This document shows, one piece after another, positions 1 to 16,933 of a stretch of 64,000 nt of DNA. The notes under the pieces were generated by a model. It was not told the DNA's origin and searched no databases. It worked only from the letters and a program-made list of their open reading frames with translations. The position numbers and the translations under genes were made by a program. Position 1 is the first letter of the stretch; every line of letters begins with the position of its first letter. Location: NCBI GenBank assembly GCA_000620545.1, contig JIBA01000015.1:186001-250000 (forward strand), in the 5' to 3' direction. The stretch is from Intrasporangiaceae bacterium URHB0013. GTDB taxonomy: Bacteria; Actinomycetota; Actinomycetes; Actinomycetales; Dermatophilaceae.

Positions 1-895
<895 letters not shown>

Positions 896-976
896 GTCAG
901 GTTTCTCGTCTCATTCGTCTGGGGTGAAAATCGTGGGCGCCGAGGACCGCGTCGTACGCGGCGGGCGCGTGCCCGG

Positions 977-1010
977 CGGTATGCCGTGGAGCGTGCTCCC
1001 CGGCATACCG
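977..1010 (-). other. Hairpin in the rpsG-fusA spacer
   Basis: Arms CGGTATGCCG (977-986) and CGGCATACCG (1001-1010) are perfect complements, and the interior adds GGAGC/GCTCC, so almost the whole 34 bases folds. It lies within an operon and has no U-tract, so it is more likely an mRNA processing or stability element, or a partial terminator, than a full terminator. The arm word GGCATAC recurs through the window, including the hairpin at 8724-8757. Confidence 0.6.
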
Positions 1011-1024
1011 ACCGGACCGCTGGG

Positions 1025-1495
1025 TCACCAGCGGTAGTGCGCGAAGGCCTTGTTGGACTCGGCCATCTTGTGGGTGTCCTCGCGGCGCTTGACAGCGGCA
1101 CCGAGGCCGTTGCTCGCGTCGAGGATCTCGTTCATGAGGCGCTCGGTCATCGTCTTCTCACGACGCTGGCGCGAGTAGCCGACGAGCCAGCGCAGGGCCA
1201 GCGTGGTCGAGCGGTTCGGCTTGACCTCGATCGGCACCTGGTAGGTCGCGCCACCGACGCGACGGCTCTTGACCTCCATGGCCGGCTTGACGTTGTCGAG
1301 CGCACGCTTGAGCGTGGCGACGGGGTCGGTGCCGGTCTTCTGGCGGGCGCCCTCGAGGGCGCCGTAGACGATCATCTCGGCGATCGACTTCTTGCCGTCC
1401 AGGAGGATCTTGTTGACGAGCTGCGTGACGAGCGGGCTGGAGTAGACCGGGTCGACGACGAGCGGGCGCTTCGGAGCGGGTCCCTTACGAGGCAT
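1025..1495 (-). CDS. rpsG: 30S ribosomal protein S7
   Basis: Primary 16S rRNA-binding protein that nucleates assembly of the 30S head. The 156 residues are the standard bacterial length, starting [11 protein letters not shown] and ending NKAFAHYRW. The middle contains the conserved segments [10 protein letters not shown] and [15 protein letters not shown]. Its ATG shares one base with the rpsL stop codon (TGATG), so the two are translationally coupled. In other bacteria S7 is the autoregulator of the str operon; that is known of the family and not shown here. Confidence 0.98.
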   Translation of the reverse strand: MPRKGPAPKRPLVVDPVYSSPLVTQLVNKILLDGKKSIAEMIVYGALEGARQKTGTDPVATLKRALDNVKPAMEVKSRRVGGATYQVPIEVKPNRSTTLALRWLVGYSRQRREKTMTERLMNEILDASNGLGAAVKRREDTHKMAESNKAFAHYRW

Positions 1496-1869
1496 CAGCT
1501 CTTCTCCTTCTTCGCGCCGTAACGGCTACGAGCCTGCTTGCGGTTCTTGACACCCTGGGTGTCGAGCGTGCCGCGGACGATCTTGTAACGCACACCCGGG
1601 AGGTCCTTCACACGACCACCGCGCACGAGCACGATCGAGTGCTCCTGCAGGTTGTGGCCGACGCCGGGGATGTAGGCCGTGACCTCGATACCCGAGCTGA
1701 GGCGCACACGGGCGACCTTGCGAAGGGCAGAGTTCGGCTTCTTGGGGGTGGTGGTGTACACGCGGGTGCAGACACCGCGGCGCTGGGGCGAGCCCTTGAG
1801 CGCCGGGGTCTTGGCCTTGCTGGCCTTGTCCTGGCGGCCCTTGCGGACCAGCTGGTTGATGGTAGGCAA
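1495..1869 (-). CDS. rpsL: 30S ribosomal protein S12
   Basis: Decoding-centre protein of the 30S subunit. The chosen start is the TTG at 1867-1869, giving [17 protein letters not shown] at the N-terminus and 124 residues, the usual length. A GGAG stands seven bases upstream of the TTG. The in-frame extension further upstream is low-complexity and not S12-like. Conserved loops [11 protein letters not shown] and [11 protein letters not shown] are intact; the lysines changed in classical streptomycin resistance are wild type (TPKKPN, PGVRYK). First gene of the rpsL-rpsG-fusA operon. Confidence 0.96.
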   Translation of the reverse strand: MPTINQLVRKGRQDKASKAKTPALKGSPQRRGVCTRVYTTTPKKPNSALRKVARVRLSSGIEVTAYIPGVGHNLQEHSIVLVRGGRVKDLPGVRYKIVRGTLDTQGVKNRKQARSRYGAKKEKS

Positions 1870-2316
1870 CCTGGTTACTCCATAACGTTGCTTGTGGTCA
1901 GTCGTCCTGGCGGACGACTCCTTGGCTGTTCGGTTCCTCGACCCCCGAGGTCGGGTGTGTCGAAACCGGTTCTCCCCCCTGCACTCCCCATCCGTTCCGA
2001 CTGCCAGAGGGCGGTCGGTCAGGTGGTTTGCCCGGCGGGAGGTGTGCTCTGGACCGCAGTGATGTGACACCCGCGGTGAGCGGGCGGACAGGGCACCGGG
2101 GCCGTCATCGCGCATGCCTGAGAGCGTGCCTCAGACACAGTGTTCAAGCGTACCGGGGCGCGGCACGCCGACCAAATCGGTTGGACCGGCCCCGCCGGGG
2201 CGGATGCGGTATGCGGTCCACCCGCACCGTGCCCGCCCGCCCGCCCGGCGAGCGCGGCAGGCTTGGGTTGGACGCGCGTCGGGCAGGTTGGTGTTGGCTT
2301 GGGCCGGTCGGGCAGG
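1870..2316. other. Untranslated region upstream of rpsL
   Basis: This 447-base stretch holds no convincing gene. It contains the rpsL promoter (2147-2175, minus strand) and a leader of roughly 270 bases to the TTG start. Within the leader, GTCGTCC (1901-1907) and GGACGAC (1912-1918) can form a small hairpin about 30 bases upstream of rpsL. The rest is GC-rich and featureless; no clear terminator follows the gene at 2317-2961. Confidence 0.5.
2147..2175 (-). promoter_or_regulatory. Predicted rpsL operon promoter
   Basis: Reading the minus strand, -35 TTGGTC (2170-2175), a 17-base spacer and -10 TACGCT (2147-2152). Transcription would start near 2141. The 12 bases around the -35, CGATTTGGTCGG, are identical to those in the predicted rplJ promoter at 32420-32448, which strengthens both calls. 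Confidence 0.55.
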
Positions 2317-2961
2317 TCAGCCCAGGCGCCAGTCACCGGCGTACATGTGCAGCACCGGCACGCCGAGGGTCTCGCGGGCCCGGGAGGCCCAGTCGGTGTG
2401 GAAGGTGTCCTCGACCGCGTGCGGCTCGGTGACGACGACGACCTCACGCGCCCCCAGGCGGGCCACCTCGTCGACGAGGGTCGGCATGGGGTCATCGGCC
2501 GTGATCTCGCCGGTGACGACGACGTCATGGCCCTGGAACTGCGCCAGGGTGCTCGCCAGCGCGGTGTCGGCGTCACTGTGCGCCTCGACCCGGTCGACGG
2601 GACGCAGCGACTCGAGGGCCTCGCGCATCTCGAAGAGGCTCAGGTGGTTGAGGAACGAGCTGAGCAGGTTGCGCTCGGTGTCAGCGGGGACGAGGACCCG
2701 GTAGGTCGGCCCGTCGTCCTCATGCAGACCGATGATCTTGTCGACGTCGACGGGCTTGAGTGCTTCCTCGGTGAGCACGATGATCGTCGGCGTCGGGCCG
2801 CCGTCGACCCGGTCGGCACTGTCGGCGTGATCGGCACGGTCCGTCACGTCGGCCTGGCCGGCCCGATCGCTGCCGTTGGTGTGGTCGACCGCAGCCGGGG
2901 CAGCCGGAGGGGTGCCGACGGGCTCGGGCGCGGTCGGCACGTCGGCCGTGGGCTCGGTCAT
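2317..2961 (-). CDS. Conserved hypothetical protein, possible nucleotide-binding or Usp-like fold
   Basis: A 214-residue soluble protein that I do not assign to a characterised family. Residues 1-56 are a low-complexity Pro/Ala/Asp-rich tail with short repeats (DRAD, DHAD, DRVD). The folded part (59-214) alternates beta strands and helices: TIIVLTEEAL, YRVLVPADTERN, DVVVTGEI, EVVVVTEPH and VPVLHMYAGDW. That pattern suggests a Rossmann-like or universal-stress-like fold, an inference from strand spacing only. It follows dacB by 34 bases on the same strand and is probably cotranscribed with it. Similar proteins are common in actinobacteria, often without function. Confidence 0.75.
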   Translation of the reverse strand: MTEPTADVPTAPEPVGTPPAAPAAVDHTNGSDRAGQADVTDRADHADSADRVDGGPTPTIIVLTEEALKPVDVDKIIGLHEDDGPTYRVLVPADTERNLLSSFLNHLSLFEMREALESLRPVDRVEAHSDADTALASTLAQFQGHDVVVTGEITADDPMPTLVDEVARLGAREVVVVTEPHAVEDTFHTDWASRARETLGVPVLHMYAGDWRLG

Positions 2962-2995
2962 GCGACCACCTTATCGAGGCGCCGGGACGCGCGGG

Positions 2996-4558
2996 TCAGC
3001 GGTTGGTCATGCGCCAGCGCGCGAGCAGCACGCCGAGGCGGTCCTCGACCGGGCGCGGTGAGGTGGCCGAGAAGTTGCTCATCATGACGAAGACGTAGGG
3101 GCGACCGTCCGCACCGGTGACGTAGCCGGCCAGCGAGGTGACGCCGGTCAGGCTGCCGTTCTTGGCGCGCAGGTTGCCTGCGGCTGACGTGTCGCGCATC
3201 CGGTCGGCCAGCGTGCCCCCCGCCCACCGGACGGGGTCGGTCCCTGCAACGGGCAGTGCAGCGCGGAAGGCGGGCCACCACGACGTGCGCTGCACCTTGT
3301 CGAGCAGGCTGGCGAGCTGCTGGGGGGTCAGCCGGTTGGCCCGGGCGAGCCCCGAGCCGTCGACGAACCGCATCCCGGTGGTGGGGATCCCGACGCGGGC
3401 GGCATAGTCGCGCAGCACCTTGGTTCCATCGGTCCAGTTGCCGGGGCGGCCCGCCTTCGATCCCAGCGTCTTCGTGATGGCCTCGGCGTGGCCGTTGTTG
3501 CTCAGCTTGAGGAACGGAACGAGCAGCTGGCCCAGGGTCATCGAGCTGTGCCGGGCGAGCAGGACGCGGCCGGCCGGGGTCGTGCCGCGCACCGCCGCCC
3601 CGTCGACCTGGATGCCCGCGGCGACGAGACGGGCCCGAAGCGACCGGGCGGTCATGAGGGCCGGGTCGTCGACCGTGACCCACTTCCTGGCCGCCGCGTG
3701 CTGGAGCGGCACCTGACCGGTGACCGTCAGCGTGTTGGTGCCGGCGGCTCGGGTGACCGAGATCGTCGTCGCGGTTCCGGTGGCCGAGGTGCGCGCCCTG
3801 TTGACGACACGCACGTGGGAGGCCGCCGACGCCGGTGTGACGGTCAGGCGCGGGGCACTCGACGCGGTCGCGCCCGGGGCGGCGGTGACGATGACCGTCC
3901 CCGCGTCGTAGTCGGTGCTCGGTGCCAACGTGAGGGCCGAGACCTGCGCCGCGTAGTAGCTCGACGCATACGACGTCGACCAGTACGGGCTGTAGCGCAC
4001 CTCGTCGAAGGCAGACGCGTCGGCGACGACGTCGCCCGTGACCCGGGTGACACCCTTGGACCGCAGGACGCCGGCCAGTGCCGTCAGGTCTCGCTCGAGC
4101 AGGGTCGGGTCCCCGCTCCCCTTGAGGTAGAGCCGCCCGGACACCACTCCCCCGGCGCCGACCGGCGCGGCGTAGACGTCGGTGCGCCAGCGGTAGCCGC
4201 TGCCGAGGTGGTACATCGCGGCTGCAGCGGTGAACGTCTTCTGGGTCGATGCCGGGGCGAGCGGCGTGTTGGCGTAGCGGACGTAGACCGGGACGCGCGT
4301 GGACGCGTCGGCCACCAGAACCCCGACGTGCGCCGTGGACGCCGTCACCGCGGGGTCGGCCATCAGCCTGCCCACCTCCCGGCGCAGGGCCGCGTCGCGC
4401 GAGGAGTACACCGTGGCGCCCGAGCCCGGTGGCGCCGACGCCACGAGGGCCGCGACGGCCACCATGGCCACGGCCACGAGAAAGGGCCAGCGCCCCGTCC
4501 GTCGGCGCGGACCGGACGACCGCCGCACGACCGTGAGCGAGCGAGGAGCACCGTGCAT
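2996..4558 (-). CDS. dacB: D-alanyl-D-alanine carboxypeptidase/endopeptidase (PBP4, DacB type)
   Basis: Low-molecular-mass penicillin-binding protein that trims or cleaves peptidoglycan peptides outside the membrane. Residues about 25-45 form a signal-anchor helix after an Arg-rich N-terminus. The three serine peptidase motifs are present: STQK (S104, K107), SNN near residue 355 and KNGSLTG near residue 470. The third motif has Asn where KTG is usual, a conservative change in a few relatives. The 520-residue length fits the PBP4 family with its inserted domain between motifs 1 and 2. It sits between rpoC and the str operon on the same strand. The ATG start gives a normal signal region. Confidence 0.92.
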   Translation of the reverse strand: MHGAPRSLTVVRRSSGPRRRTGRWPFLVAVAMVAVAALVASAPPGSGATVYSSRDAALRREVGRLMADPAVTASTAHVGVLVADASTRVPVYVRYANTPLAPASTQKTFTAAAAMYHLGSGYRWRTDVYAAPVGAGGVVSGRLYLKGSGDPTLLERDLTALAGVLRSKGVTRVTGDVVADASAFDEVRYSPYWSTSYASSYYAAQVSALTLAPSTDYDAGTVIVTAAPGATASSAPRLTVTPASAASHVRVVNRARTSATGTATTISVTRAAGTNTLTVTGQVPLQHAAARKWVTVDDPALMTARSLRARLVAAGIQVDGAAVRGTTPAGRVLLARHSSMTLGQLLVPFLKLSNNGHAEAITKTLGSKAGRPGNWTDGTKVLRDYAARVGIPTTGMRFVDGSGLARANRLTPQQLASLLDKVQRTSWWPAFRAALPVAGTDPVRWAGGTLADRMRDTSAAGNLRAKNGSLTGVTSLAGYVTGADGRPYVFVMMSNFSATSPRPVEDRLGVLLARWRMTNR

Positions 4559-4682
4559 GAGGACCTCCCGAGGGGCGTCGCCGGCCGGCCCTGGCGCCTC
4601 CGGACAGTCACCCTGCCCGGGAGACTAATCCGATTTGTCCGTTTCGCGCGCGCCGAACGCCGCATCGTCCCCGGACACGCCG

Positions 4683-4713
4683 AGGGCCGGCTCCCCGATG
4701 GGGAGCCGGCCCT
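4683..4713 (-). terminator. Strong hairpin downstream of rpoC
   Basis: Perfect 14-bp stem AGGGCCGGCTCCCC/GGGGAGCCGGCCCT with loop GAT, about 50 bases after the rpoC stop. There is no T-run, as is usual for actinobacterial terminators. It separates rpoBC from the dacB upstream region. Confidence 0.7.
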
Positions 4714-4762
4714 GCGGCATGCACGGTGGTCGTCTCCGTCGCGGACGCGGCGGAGGGACCGG

Positions 4763-8659
<3,897 letters not shown>

Positions 8660-8723
8660 GTGGTTCCTTCTCTCGTAACGCTTGTTGAGTCTGTGGTCTG
8701 AGTGGTGTTCGTTGACACCGGTG

Positions 8724-8757
8724 GCGTATGCCGCTGAGCGGGCCCAGCGGCATACGC
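8724..8757 (-). other. Hairpin in the rpoB-rpoC spacer
   Basis: Perfect 13-bp inverted repeat GCGTATGCCGCTG (8724-8736) and CAGCGGCATACGC (8745-8757) with an 8-base loop. It lies between two genes that must be cotranscribed, so an RNA processing or stability role is likelier than termination. It shares the GTATGCC/GGCATAC arm word with the hairpin at 977-1010. Confidence 0.65.
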
Positions 8758-8781
8758 ACCGCTTGTCGTTAGGTGGCCTTC

Positions 8782-12264
<3,483 letters not shown>

Positions 12265-12761
12265 GGAGGGTCCTTCCACGGGCCTTTTTCGAATCTTCAG
12301 ATCCGCGTTGCCGCATGGCTCCGCTCGCAGGTCCCGAGGTCAGGCCGGATGCCGGAGGGCATGGTGAGTGGCTTGACAGAGGGCGCGAGGGCGGGCATGG
12401 GCAGCGCAAAGGCCTAGCCTACCCACAAAGGGCAGGAGTGTCCAGCCGGGTCAAGAAGCGGAGATCGTCTGACGAGGTGTCCACCGGGTCTGGAACGACC
12501 GGGCGCCCTCGACGTGACCTGCCACGCCCCCCGGACCGGGAGCTCGCGATGCGAACGCGACGAATATGGCCCTCCGCAGGCCTGACGTCAAGACCCCCGC
12601 TCCGGCAGGCGCGTCGCGACACGCCGCCGAGGAGGGGCCGGAACCGCGCTGACCTGCACGAACACCGCGGACGCGAGGGACGATCGGGACCCGCGAGGGG
12701 GCCTCCGCCCTAGCATGAGCACACCAGAGATCCGTTGACGTCTCCTTCCGAGAGGGAAGCC
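12265..12761. other. Divergent intergenic region of rpoB and a DUF4282 gene
   Basis: These 497 bases hold no convincing gene on either strand. They contain the rpoB promoter and a leader of about 145 bases. On the plus strand the last part has only a weak -10 candidate (TAGCAT near 12711) and a purine-rich ribosome site before the gene at 12762. Confidence 0.5.
12416..12444 (-). promoter_or_regulatory. Predicted rpoBC promoter
   Basis: On the minus strand, -35 TGGACA (12439-12444), exact 17-base spacer, -10 TAGGCT (12416-12421). Five of six -35 bases match TTGACA. Transcription would start near 12410, leaving a leader of about 145 bases before the rpoB TTG. Confidence 0.6.
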
Positions 12762-13295
12762 ATGTCCGATCCGAACCCGCCCGAGCAACCGTCCTTCAAC
12801 CAGCCGGCCGGCAGCGACCCGACCACCCCGCTCCCCAGCAGCCGGCCCGCACCGACGCCGGGCACGGGCAGCACCCCTCCGCCGCCGCCCAGCACCGGCA
12901 GCACTCCTCCACCGCCGTCGAGCACCGGCAGCACGCCTCCCCCGCCGCCGCCCGCCGGCCCGAGCGGCGGACCGAGCGGCATGTCGAGCATCCCCGACCC
13001 GGCCCGGGAGGGCGCCGGCTTCTTCACCGCACTCTTCGACTTCAGCTTCACCAACTTCGTGACGCCGATCCTCGTGCGCTTCGTCTACCTGCTGGCGACC
13101 GTGGCCCTCGTGGTGACGTGGCTCATCTTCGTGTTCGCCGGGTTCGCCAACAGCGTCGGGACCGGCCTCGGTGCCCTGATCATCGGCCCGATCTTCGTCA
13201 TCATCTACCTCGCCGTGATCCGCATGACCCTCGAGTTCTACCTCTCGGTCGTGCGCATGAGCCAGGACATCCACAAGAGGCTCCCGCAGGCCTGA
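12762..13295 (+). CDS. DUF4282-type membrane protein with proline-rich N-terminus
   Basis: A 177-residue protein of unknown function. Residues 1-85 are disordered and Pro/Ser/Thr/Gly-rich, with three copies of a short repeat of the form STGSTPPPP. The C-terminal 90 residues hold two membrane helices (about 107-130 and 136-160; LLATVALVVTWLIFVF and ALIIGPIFVIIYLAVI) and end in a short amphipathic tail. This two-helix domain fits the actinobacterial DUF4282 family. The ATG at 12762 follows GAGGGAAG and was chosen over an in-frame start 27 bases earlier. It converges on the agmatine deiminase gene across a large hairpin. Confidence 0.8.
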   Translation: MSDPNPPEQPSFNQPAGSDPTTPLPSSRPAPTPGTGSTPPPPPSTGSTPPPPSSTGSTPPPPPPAGPSGGPSGMSSIPDPAREGAGFFTALFDFSFTNFVTPILVRFVYLLATVALVVTWLIFVFAGFANSVGTGLGALIIGPIFVIIYLAVIRMTLEFYLSVVRMSQDIHKRLPQA

Positions 13296-13320
13296 CGCCC
13301 GCTTCCGGGCTGGGACGCAG

Positions 13321-13362
13321 GTCGAGTGGGCACTTTCCCCCGTGGGGAAGTGCCCACTCGAC
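13321..13362. terminator. Long inverted repeat between convergent genes, probable bidirectional terminator
   Basis: GTCGAGTGGGCACTTTCCCC (13321-13340) pairs with the copy ending at 13362 over 19 bp with one bulged T and loop CGT. It lies 25 bases after the DUF4282 gene and 38 bases before the agmatine deiminase stop, so it can serve both. Its ends carry the GTCGAGTGG/CCACTCGAC word seen in other repeats of the window. Confidence 0.7.
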
Positions 13363-13399
13363 GTTTGTCGGAGGATCGGGGGAAGGTGCCCCCTCGACC

Positions 13400-14479
13400 T
13401 CAGAGGCTCGGCTGCTGCTGGGTGATGCAGTGGATGCCGCCGCCGCGGTCGAAGAGGGGGCGCGCGTCGATCCCCACGACCCGCCGGCCCGGGTACGCGT
13501 CGGCGAGCACGCCGAGGGACGCGTCGTCCTGCTCGTCCCCGAACGTGCACGCGATGACACCGTCGTTGACGACGAGATGGTTGATGTAGGACCAGTCGAC
13601 GGGCCCATCGGCATCCACCAGCGTGCGCGGGGCCGGCACGCCGACCACCTCGAAGCGCTCGCCGCGCGCGTCGTGGGCGTCCTCGAGCAGCTCGCGGAGG
13701 GCGCGGGACACGGCGTGGTCGGGGTGGGAGGGATCGTGCTGCTCGTGGAGGAGCACGACGCCCGGGCTCGGGATGGTGGCCACGATGTCGACGTGGCCAC
13801 GGGTGCCGAACTCGTCGTAGTCGCGCGTCAGGCCTCGCGGCAGCCACACGCACGTCGTCGCACCGAGGGTGCGCGCGAGCTCAGCCTCGACGTCGGCCCG
13901 GGTCAGTCCGGGGTTGCGGCCCGGGTCCAGCTGGACGGTCTCGGTGACCAGCACCGTGCCCAGCCCGTCGACGTGGATGCCGCCGCCCTCGTTGACGAGG
14001 CCCGAGCCGATGACCTCGGCCCCGGTGAGGCCGCCGACGAAGGCGCCGATGCGGGCGTCGTGGTCCCAGCTGGCCCAGCCCTGGGCACCCCAGCCGTTGA
14101 AGACCCAGTCGACGGCGCCGAGACGCGAGCCGTCGACCGACCGGACGAAGGTCGGACCGATGTCGCGCATCCACGCGTCGTCGAGGGCCGCCGGCACGAG
14201 CTCGACGTCGGGATGCAGGTGGGCCTCGGCGACGGCGAGGTCGGCGGGGACGACGACCATCCGGACCGGCTCGAACTCGGCGACCGCGTTGGCGACGGCT
14301 GCCCAGGTGCTGCGGGCCGTGGCGACCTCCCCGGGGGTCTCGCCCAACGTGTAGCCCTGGCTCGGCCAGGCCATCCACGTGCAGTCGTGCCGAGCCGTCT
14401 CGGACGGCATCACCCAGTCTGACGCCCCAGCTCCAGCGGCGGCTCCGGCGGCTTCGGGTGCCGGGAGGGCGTCGGTCAC
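13400..14479 (-). CDS. aguA: Agmatine deiminase
   Basis: Hydrolyses agmatine to N-carbamoylputrescine and ammonia in the cytoplasm. The 359-residue protein has the guanidine-group hydrolase hallmarks: MAWPS near the N-terminus, DDAWMRDIGPTF near residue 105, GGGIHVDG, GHVDI with the catalytic His, and the nucleophile C351 in GGGIHCITQQQP. Its start overlaps the last four bases of the N-carbamoylputrescine amidase gene (ATGA), so the two form one transcript. Together they convert agmatine to putrescine. No transporter or regulator gene is adjacent. Confidence 0.93.
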   Translation of the reverse strand: MTDALPAPEAAGAAAGAGASDWVMPSETARHDCTWMAWPSQGYTLGETPGEVATARSTWAAVANAVAEFEPVRMVVVPADLAVAEAHLHPDVELVPAALDDAWMRDIGPTFVRSVDGSRLGAVDWVFNGWGAQGWASWDHDARIGAFVGGLTGAEVIGSGLVNEGGGIHVDGLGTVLVTETVQLDPGRNPGLTRADVEAELARTLGATTCVWLPRGLTRDYDEFGTRGHVDIVATIPSPGVVLLHEQHDPSHPDHAVSRALRELLEDAHDARGERFEVVGVPAPRTLVDADGPVDWSYINHLVVNDGVIACTFGDEQDDASLGVLADAYPGRRVVGIDARPLFDRGGGIHCITQQQPSL

Positions 14480-15438
14480 TGCCCCACCGCGCGACGGTGC
14501 TCGTCGCGCACGGGGGCCGTCAGGGCGGCATACGAGTCGGGCCGGCGCGTCGCGAGGAAGGGGAAGAGCTCGAGCCAGTCACGCCGCTGCGCGAGGTCGA
14601 GGTCGGCGACGAGGACGGCCGCCTCGTCGCGCGGGGCCTGGACGAGGACGCGACCGTAGGGGTCGGAGATGAACGAGCTGCCGTAGAAGGTGATGAGCCC
14701 TTCGGTCCCGAAGCGGTTGGGCACCACCATGAACAGGCCGTTGGCGATGCCGTTGCCGACGATGACCTGCTGCCACAGCGGCTGGGTGTCGAAGTCGGGG
14801 TGGTCGGGCTCCGAGCCGATCGCCGTGGGGTAGCAGAGCACGTCGGCCCCGCCCAGCGAGTAGAGGCGGGCGACCTCGGGGAACCACTCGTCCCAGCACG
14901 TCGGCAGACCGAGATTGAGCGACGGCTCCTCAAGTGCCACAACGGGATAGGCCTGCTCGGACGGGCCGGGCCTGAAGTACTTGTCCTCGTAGTAGCCGGC
15001 GGTCACGGGGATGTGGGTCTTGCGGGTCCGTGCCACGACCTCACCGCTGGGCGCGACGACCACGGCGGTGTTGAAGCCCAGACCGTCTTCCTCGTCGGCG
15101 CGCTCGTAGAGAGACGCATGGACGTGGACGCCGAAGTCGCGCGCCGCGTCGCGGGCGAAGGTGACCGTCGGTCCGGACCCGAGGTCCTCGGCCGTGGCCG
15201 AGGGCGTGCCCTCGGGCAGGGCGTCGGCCGGGTAGCGCGACAGCGTCAGCTCCGGCAGGAAGACGATGGAGGCGCCCGCCTCGGCCGCCGTGCGGATACC
15301 GTCACGGAGCGTCTCGACCAGGGCGGCGGGATCATCGACCCACTCGTGCTGGACGAGGCCGACGCGTACGGGCGCCGCCTCCGGCTGGTCGACGCGGGCG
15401 AGGGACTCTGGGACGCCATTGGCCTGGATGAGCTTCAC
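14476..15438 (-). CDS. aguB: N-carbamoylputrescine amidase (nitrilase family)
   Basis: Cleaves N-carbamoylputrescine to putrescine, CO2 and ammonia. The nitrilase triad is visible: Glu in FLPELTL, Lys in RKTHIP and Cys in LPTCWDEWFPE; the last motif is typical of this branch. The GTG at 15436-15438 was chosen (protein begins MKLIQANGVPES, 320 residues) because upstream codons are Arg/Gly/Pro-rich and unlike the family. No ribosome site precedes it, but CATACT stands seven bases upstream, so it may be leaderless. It is the first gene of the pair with aguA. Residues 1-22 are a short extension before VRVGLVQHEW. Confidence 0.9.
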   Translation of the reverse strand: MKLIQANGVPESLARVDQPEAAPVRVGLVQHEWVDDPAALVETLRDGIRTAAEAGASIVFLPELTLSRYPADALPEGTPSATAEDLGSGPTVTFARDAARDFGVHVHASLYERADEEDGLGFNTAVVVAPSGEVVARTRKTHIPVTAGYYEDKYFRPGPSEQAYPVVALEEPSLNLGLPTCWDEWFPEVARLYSLGGADVLCYPTAIGSEPDHPDFDTQPLWQQVIVGNGIANGLFMVVPNRFGTEGLITFYGSSFISDPYGRVLVQAPRDEAAVLVADLDLAQRRDWLELFPFLATRRPDSYAALTAPVRDEHRRAVGQ

Positions 15439-15498
15439 AGCGTGCAGTATGCCGCAGCCTCCCCGGCGTGGTCCCGGCCTCGGGCTCCGGGGCGCCTC

Positions 15499-15530
15499 GG
15501 TCCCGGACGACCTCGCGGCCGCCCGGGACC
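15499..15530 (-). terminator. Candidate terminator at the end of the mce operon
   Basis: GGTCCCGG (15499-15506) and CCGGGACC (15523-15530) pair around a 16-base GC-rich loop, about 20 bases after the last mce-operon stop codon. No T-run. Confidence 0.45.
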
Positions 15531-15548
15531 TCACCCCTTCCTCCCCAC

Positions 15549-16289
15549 TCAGAAGGCGGACAGCTCGCTGACGAGCCAGCGGTCGCCCACCTTCCGCATG
15601 GTCGCGACGACCCGGTTCTGGTCGATCGCGGGAGCCTGCTGGGCCTTGGTGGTCGTGGCCTGGTTGACGAAGGCCAGGACGCGCACGGTGGTGCCCTCTC
15701 CTCCATCACCGTTCGCATCCATGACCCCGGCGTCGTAGACCTTGGCCTGCACGGTCGCGTCGTTCTTGACGGCCATCGGCTTGATGTCGGCCGCCGCGAC
15801 CTTGGTGAACTGGTCCTTGAACGGGGAGGTGAGCTGCGGGGTGACCTCGCCGACGTGCTTGTCGAACGTGGAGCCGCTGTAGCTGAGCAGGCTCTCCAGG
15901 GTGGTCCGCGCCGAGCCCACGGCCGCCGTGCGGTCGGTGTCCGAGACCGCGGGGCGAAGCGAGTAGACCAGCGAGGCCGCGAGCAGGGCGAGCGCGAGGC
16001 TCGCACCGATGGCGGAGGCCCAGAGGCCTGCTGGTCTCCGTCTCGTGCCAGTCGGCTCGATGTCCGGGCGGACCGGCCGCCCATCCGGCTGCAGCGAGCG
16101 TTCGTCCGCCGCGTCCGCCGCGTCCGCCTCACGGTCGACGGCAGCGGCGTCGTCGATCGGCGCGGTCATGGGCTCGGCGACGGTCGTCGAAGGGCTGGAC
16201 GCGCCGGACCGGCGGCGGGCACCGGCCACCCGCCTGCGCGGGCCTGCGGCGACGGCGAGGGGGCGCCGGGGGTCAGCTGACGAAGTCAA
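15549..16289 (-). CDS. Mce-associated membrane protein
   Basis: Small membrane-anchored partner of Mce transporters. A charged, Asp/Ala-rich cytoplasmic part (1-88) precedes one membrane helix at 89-110, then an extracytoplasmic domain of the NTF2-like kind seen in Mas proteins, ending in DRWLVSELSAF. The TTG at 16287-16289 is used because GGAAGGTGAG precedes it with good spacing; the gene then overlaps the previous one by 17 bases. An ATG at residue 41 would also give a complete protein. It is the last gene of the operon. Its tail resembles that of the preceding gene (DAWKVSSLDFVS), so the two are probably paralogues. Confidence 0.82.
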   Translation of the reverse strand: MTSSADPRRPLAVAAGPRRRVAGARRRSGASSPSTTVAEPMTAPIDDAAAVDREADAADAADERSLQPDGRPVRPDIEPTGTRRRPAGLWASAIGASLALALLAASLVYSLRPAVSDTDRTAAVGSARTTLESLLSYSGSTFDKHVGEVTPQLTSPFKDQFTKVAAADIKPMAVKNDATVQAKVYDAGVMDANGDGGEGTTVRVLAFVNQATTTKAQQAPAIDQNRVVATMRKVGDRWLVSELSAF

Positions 16290-16908
16290 GGCTGCTCACC
16301 TTCCAGGCGTCGCCGACCTTCACGAGGTCGAGCCGGAGCCGGTACGTCTTCTTCTCGGGCTTTGGGGTCGAGGCGTTGGAGGTCGGCGCGACGACGCCCA
16401 CGATCACCTTGGCCGAGTCGTCGTCGCCCGAGACCAGCGAGGCCTCGGCTCGCTCGACCGTGGAGACGGTCTTGTTCGCGGTGACGACGGGCTTCAGCTG
16501 AGCCAGTGTGGCGGCATACTCCTTCCGGAACGCGCCGGTCGACTCGTCGAGGACGCGCTGGGTGTCGGCGTCGAACGACGTGGCGTTCATCGTCACGAAG
16601 TTCACGGCGATCTGGCGGCCGGCAGCGAGTGCCGCGGCACGGTTGTCGGCGTCACGCTGCTGCTGCCACACCGTGCGACCGAGCGTCGCGCTGACGGCCA
16701 CGGCCGCCAGCAGGAGCAGGGCCGCGACGGTCCACAGCACACGGGAGGTGGGACGCCACGTGCGGACACCCCTAAGGCCCGCACGTGGCGCGTCGAGGTG
16801 ACCAGGGCCGGCGTCGCTGGCGTCCAGGTCGCGCGGCTCGCGGTCGGCGGAGCTCTCCGGCGACCGCGTGGGCCGCTCGGTCTCCGGGGGGATGGTGACC
16901 ATCGTCAT
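16273..16908 (-). CDS. Mce-associated membrane protein
   Basis: A 211-residue protein with a charged cytoplasmic N-terminus, one membrane helix at 57-77 (VLWTVAALLLLAAVAVSATLG) and an extracytoplasmic domain of about 130 residues. The sequence FDADTQRVLDESTGAFRKEY is typical of Mce-associated proteins, which stabilise Mce complexes in mycobacteria. It starts 25 bases after mceF and is followed by a second paralogue. Function is inferred from family and position; the fold is not catalytic. Confidence 0.85.
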   Translation of the reverse strand: MTMVTIPPETERPTRSPESSADREPRDLDASDAGPGHLDAPRAGLRGVRTWRPTSRVLWTVAALLLLAAVAVSATLGRTVWQQQRDADNRAAALAAGRQIAVNFVTMNATSFDADTQRVLDESTGAFRKEYAATLAQLKPVVTANKTVSTVERAEASLVSGDDDSAKVIVGVVAPTSNASTPKPEKKTYRLRLDLVKVGDAWKVSSLDFVS

Positions 16909-16933
16909 CGAGGGGGTTTCCTTCCGTCACCGG

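Noticed and set aside
13400-13853. Plus-strand or shifted frames across agmatine deiminase
   Set aside because: The minus-strand enzyme has all catalytic motifs; the other frames are shadows.
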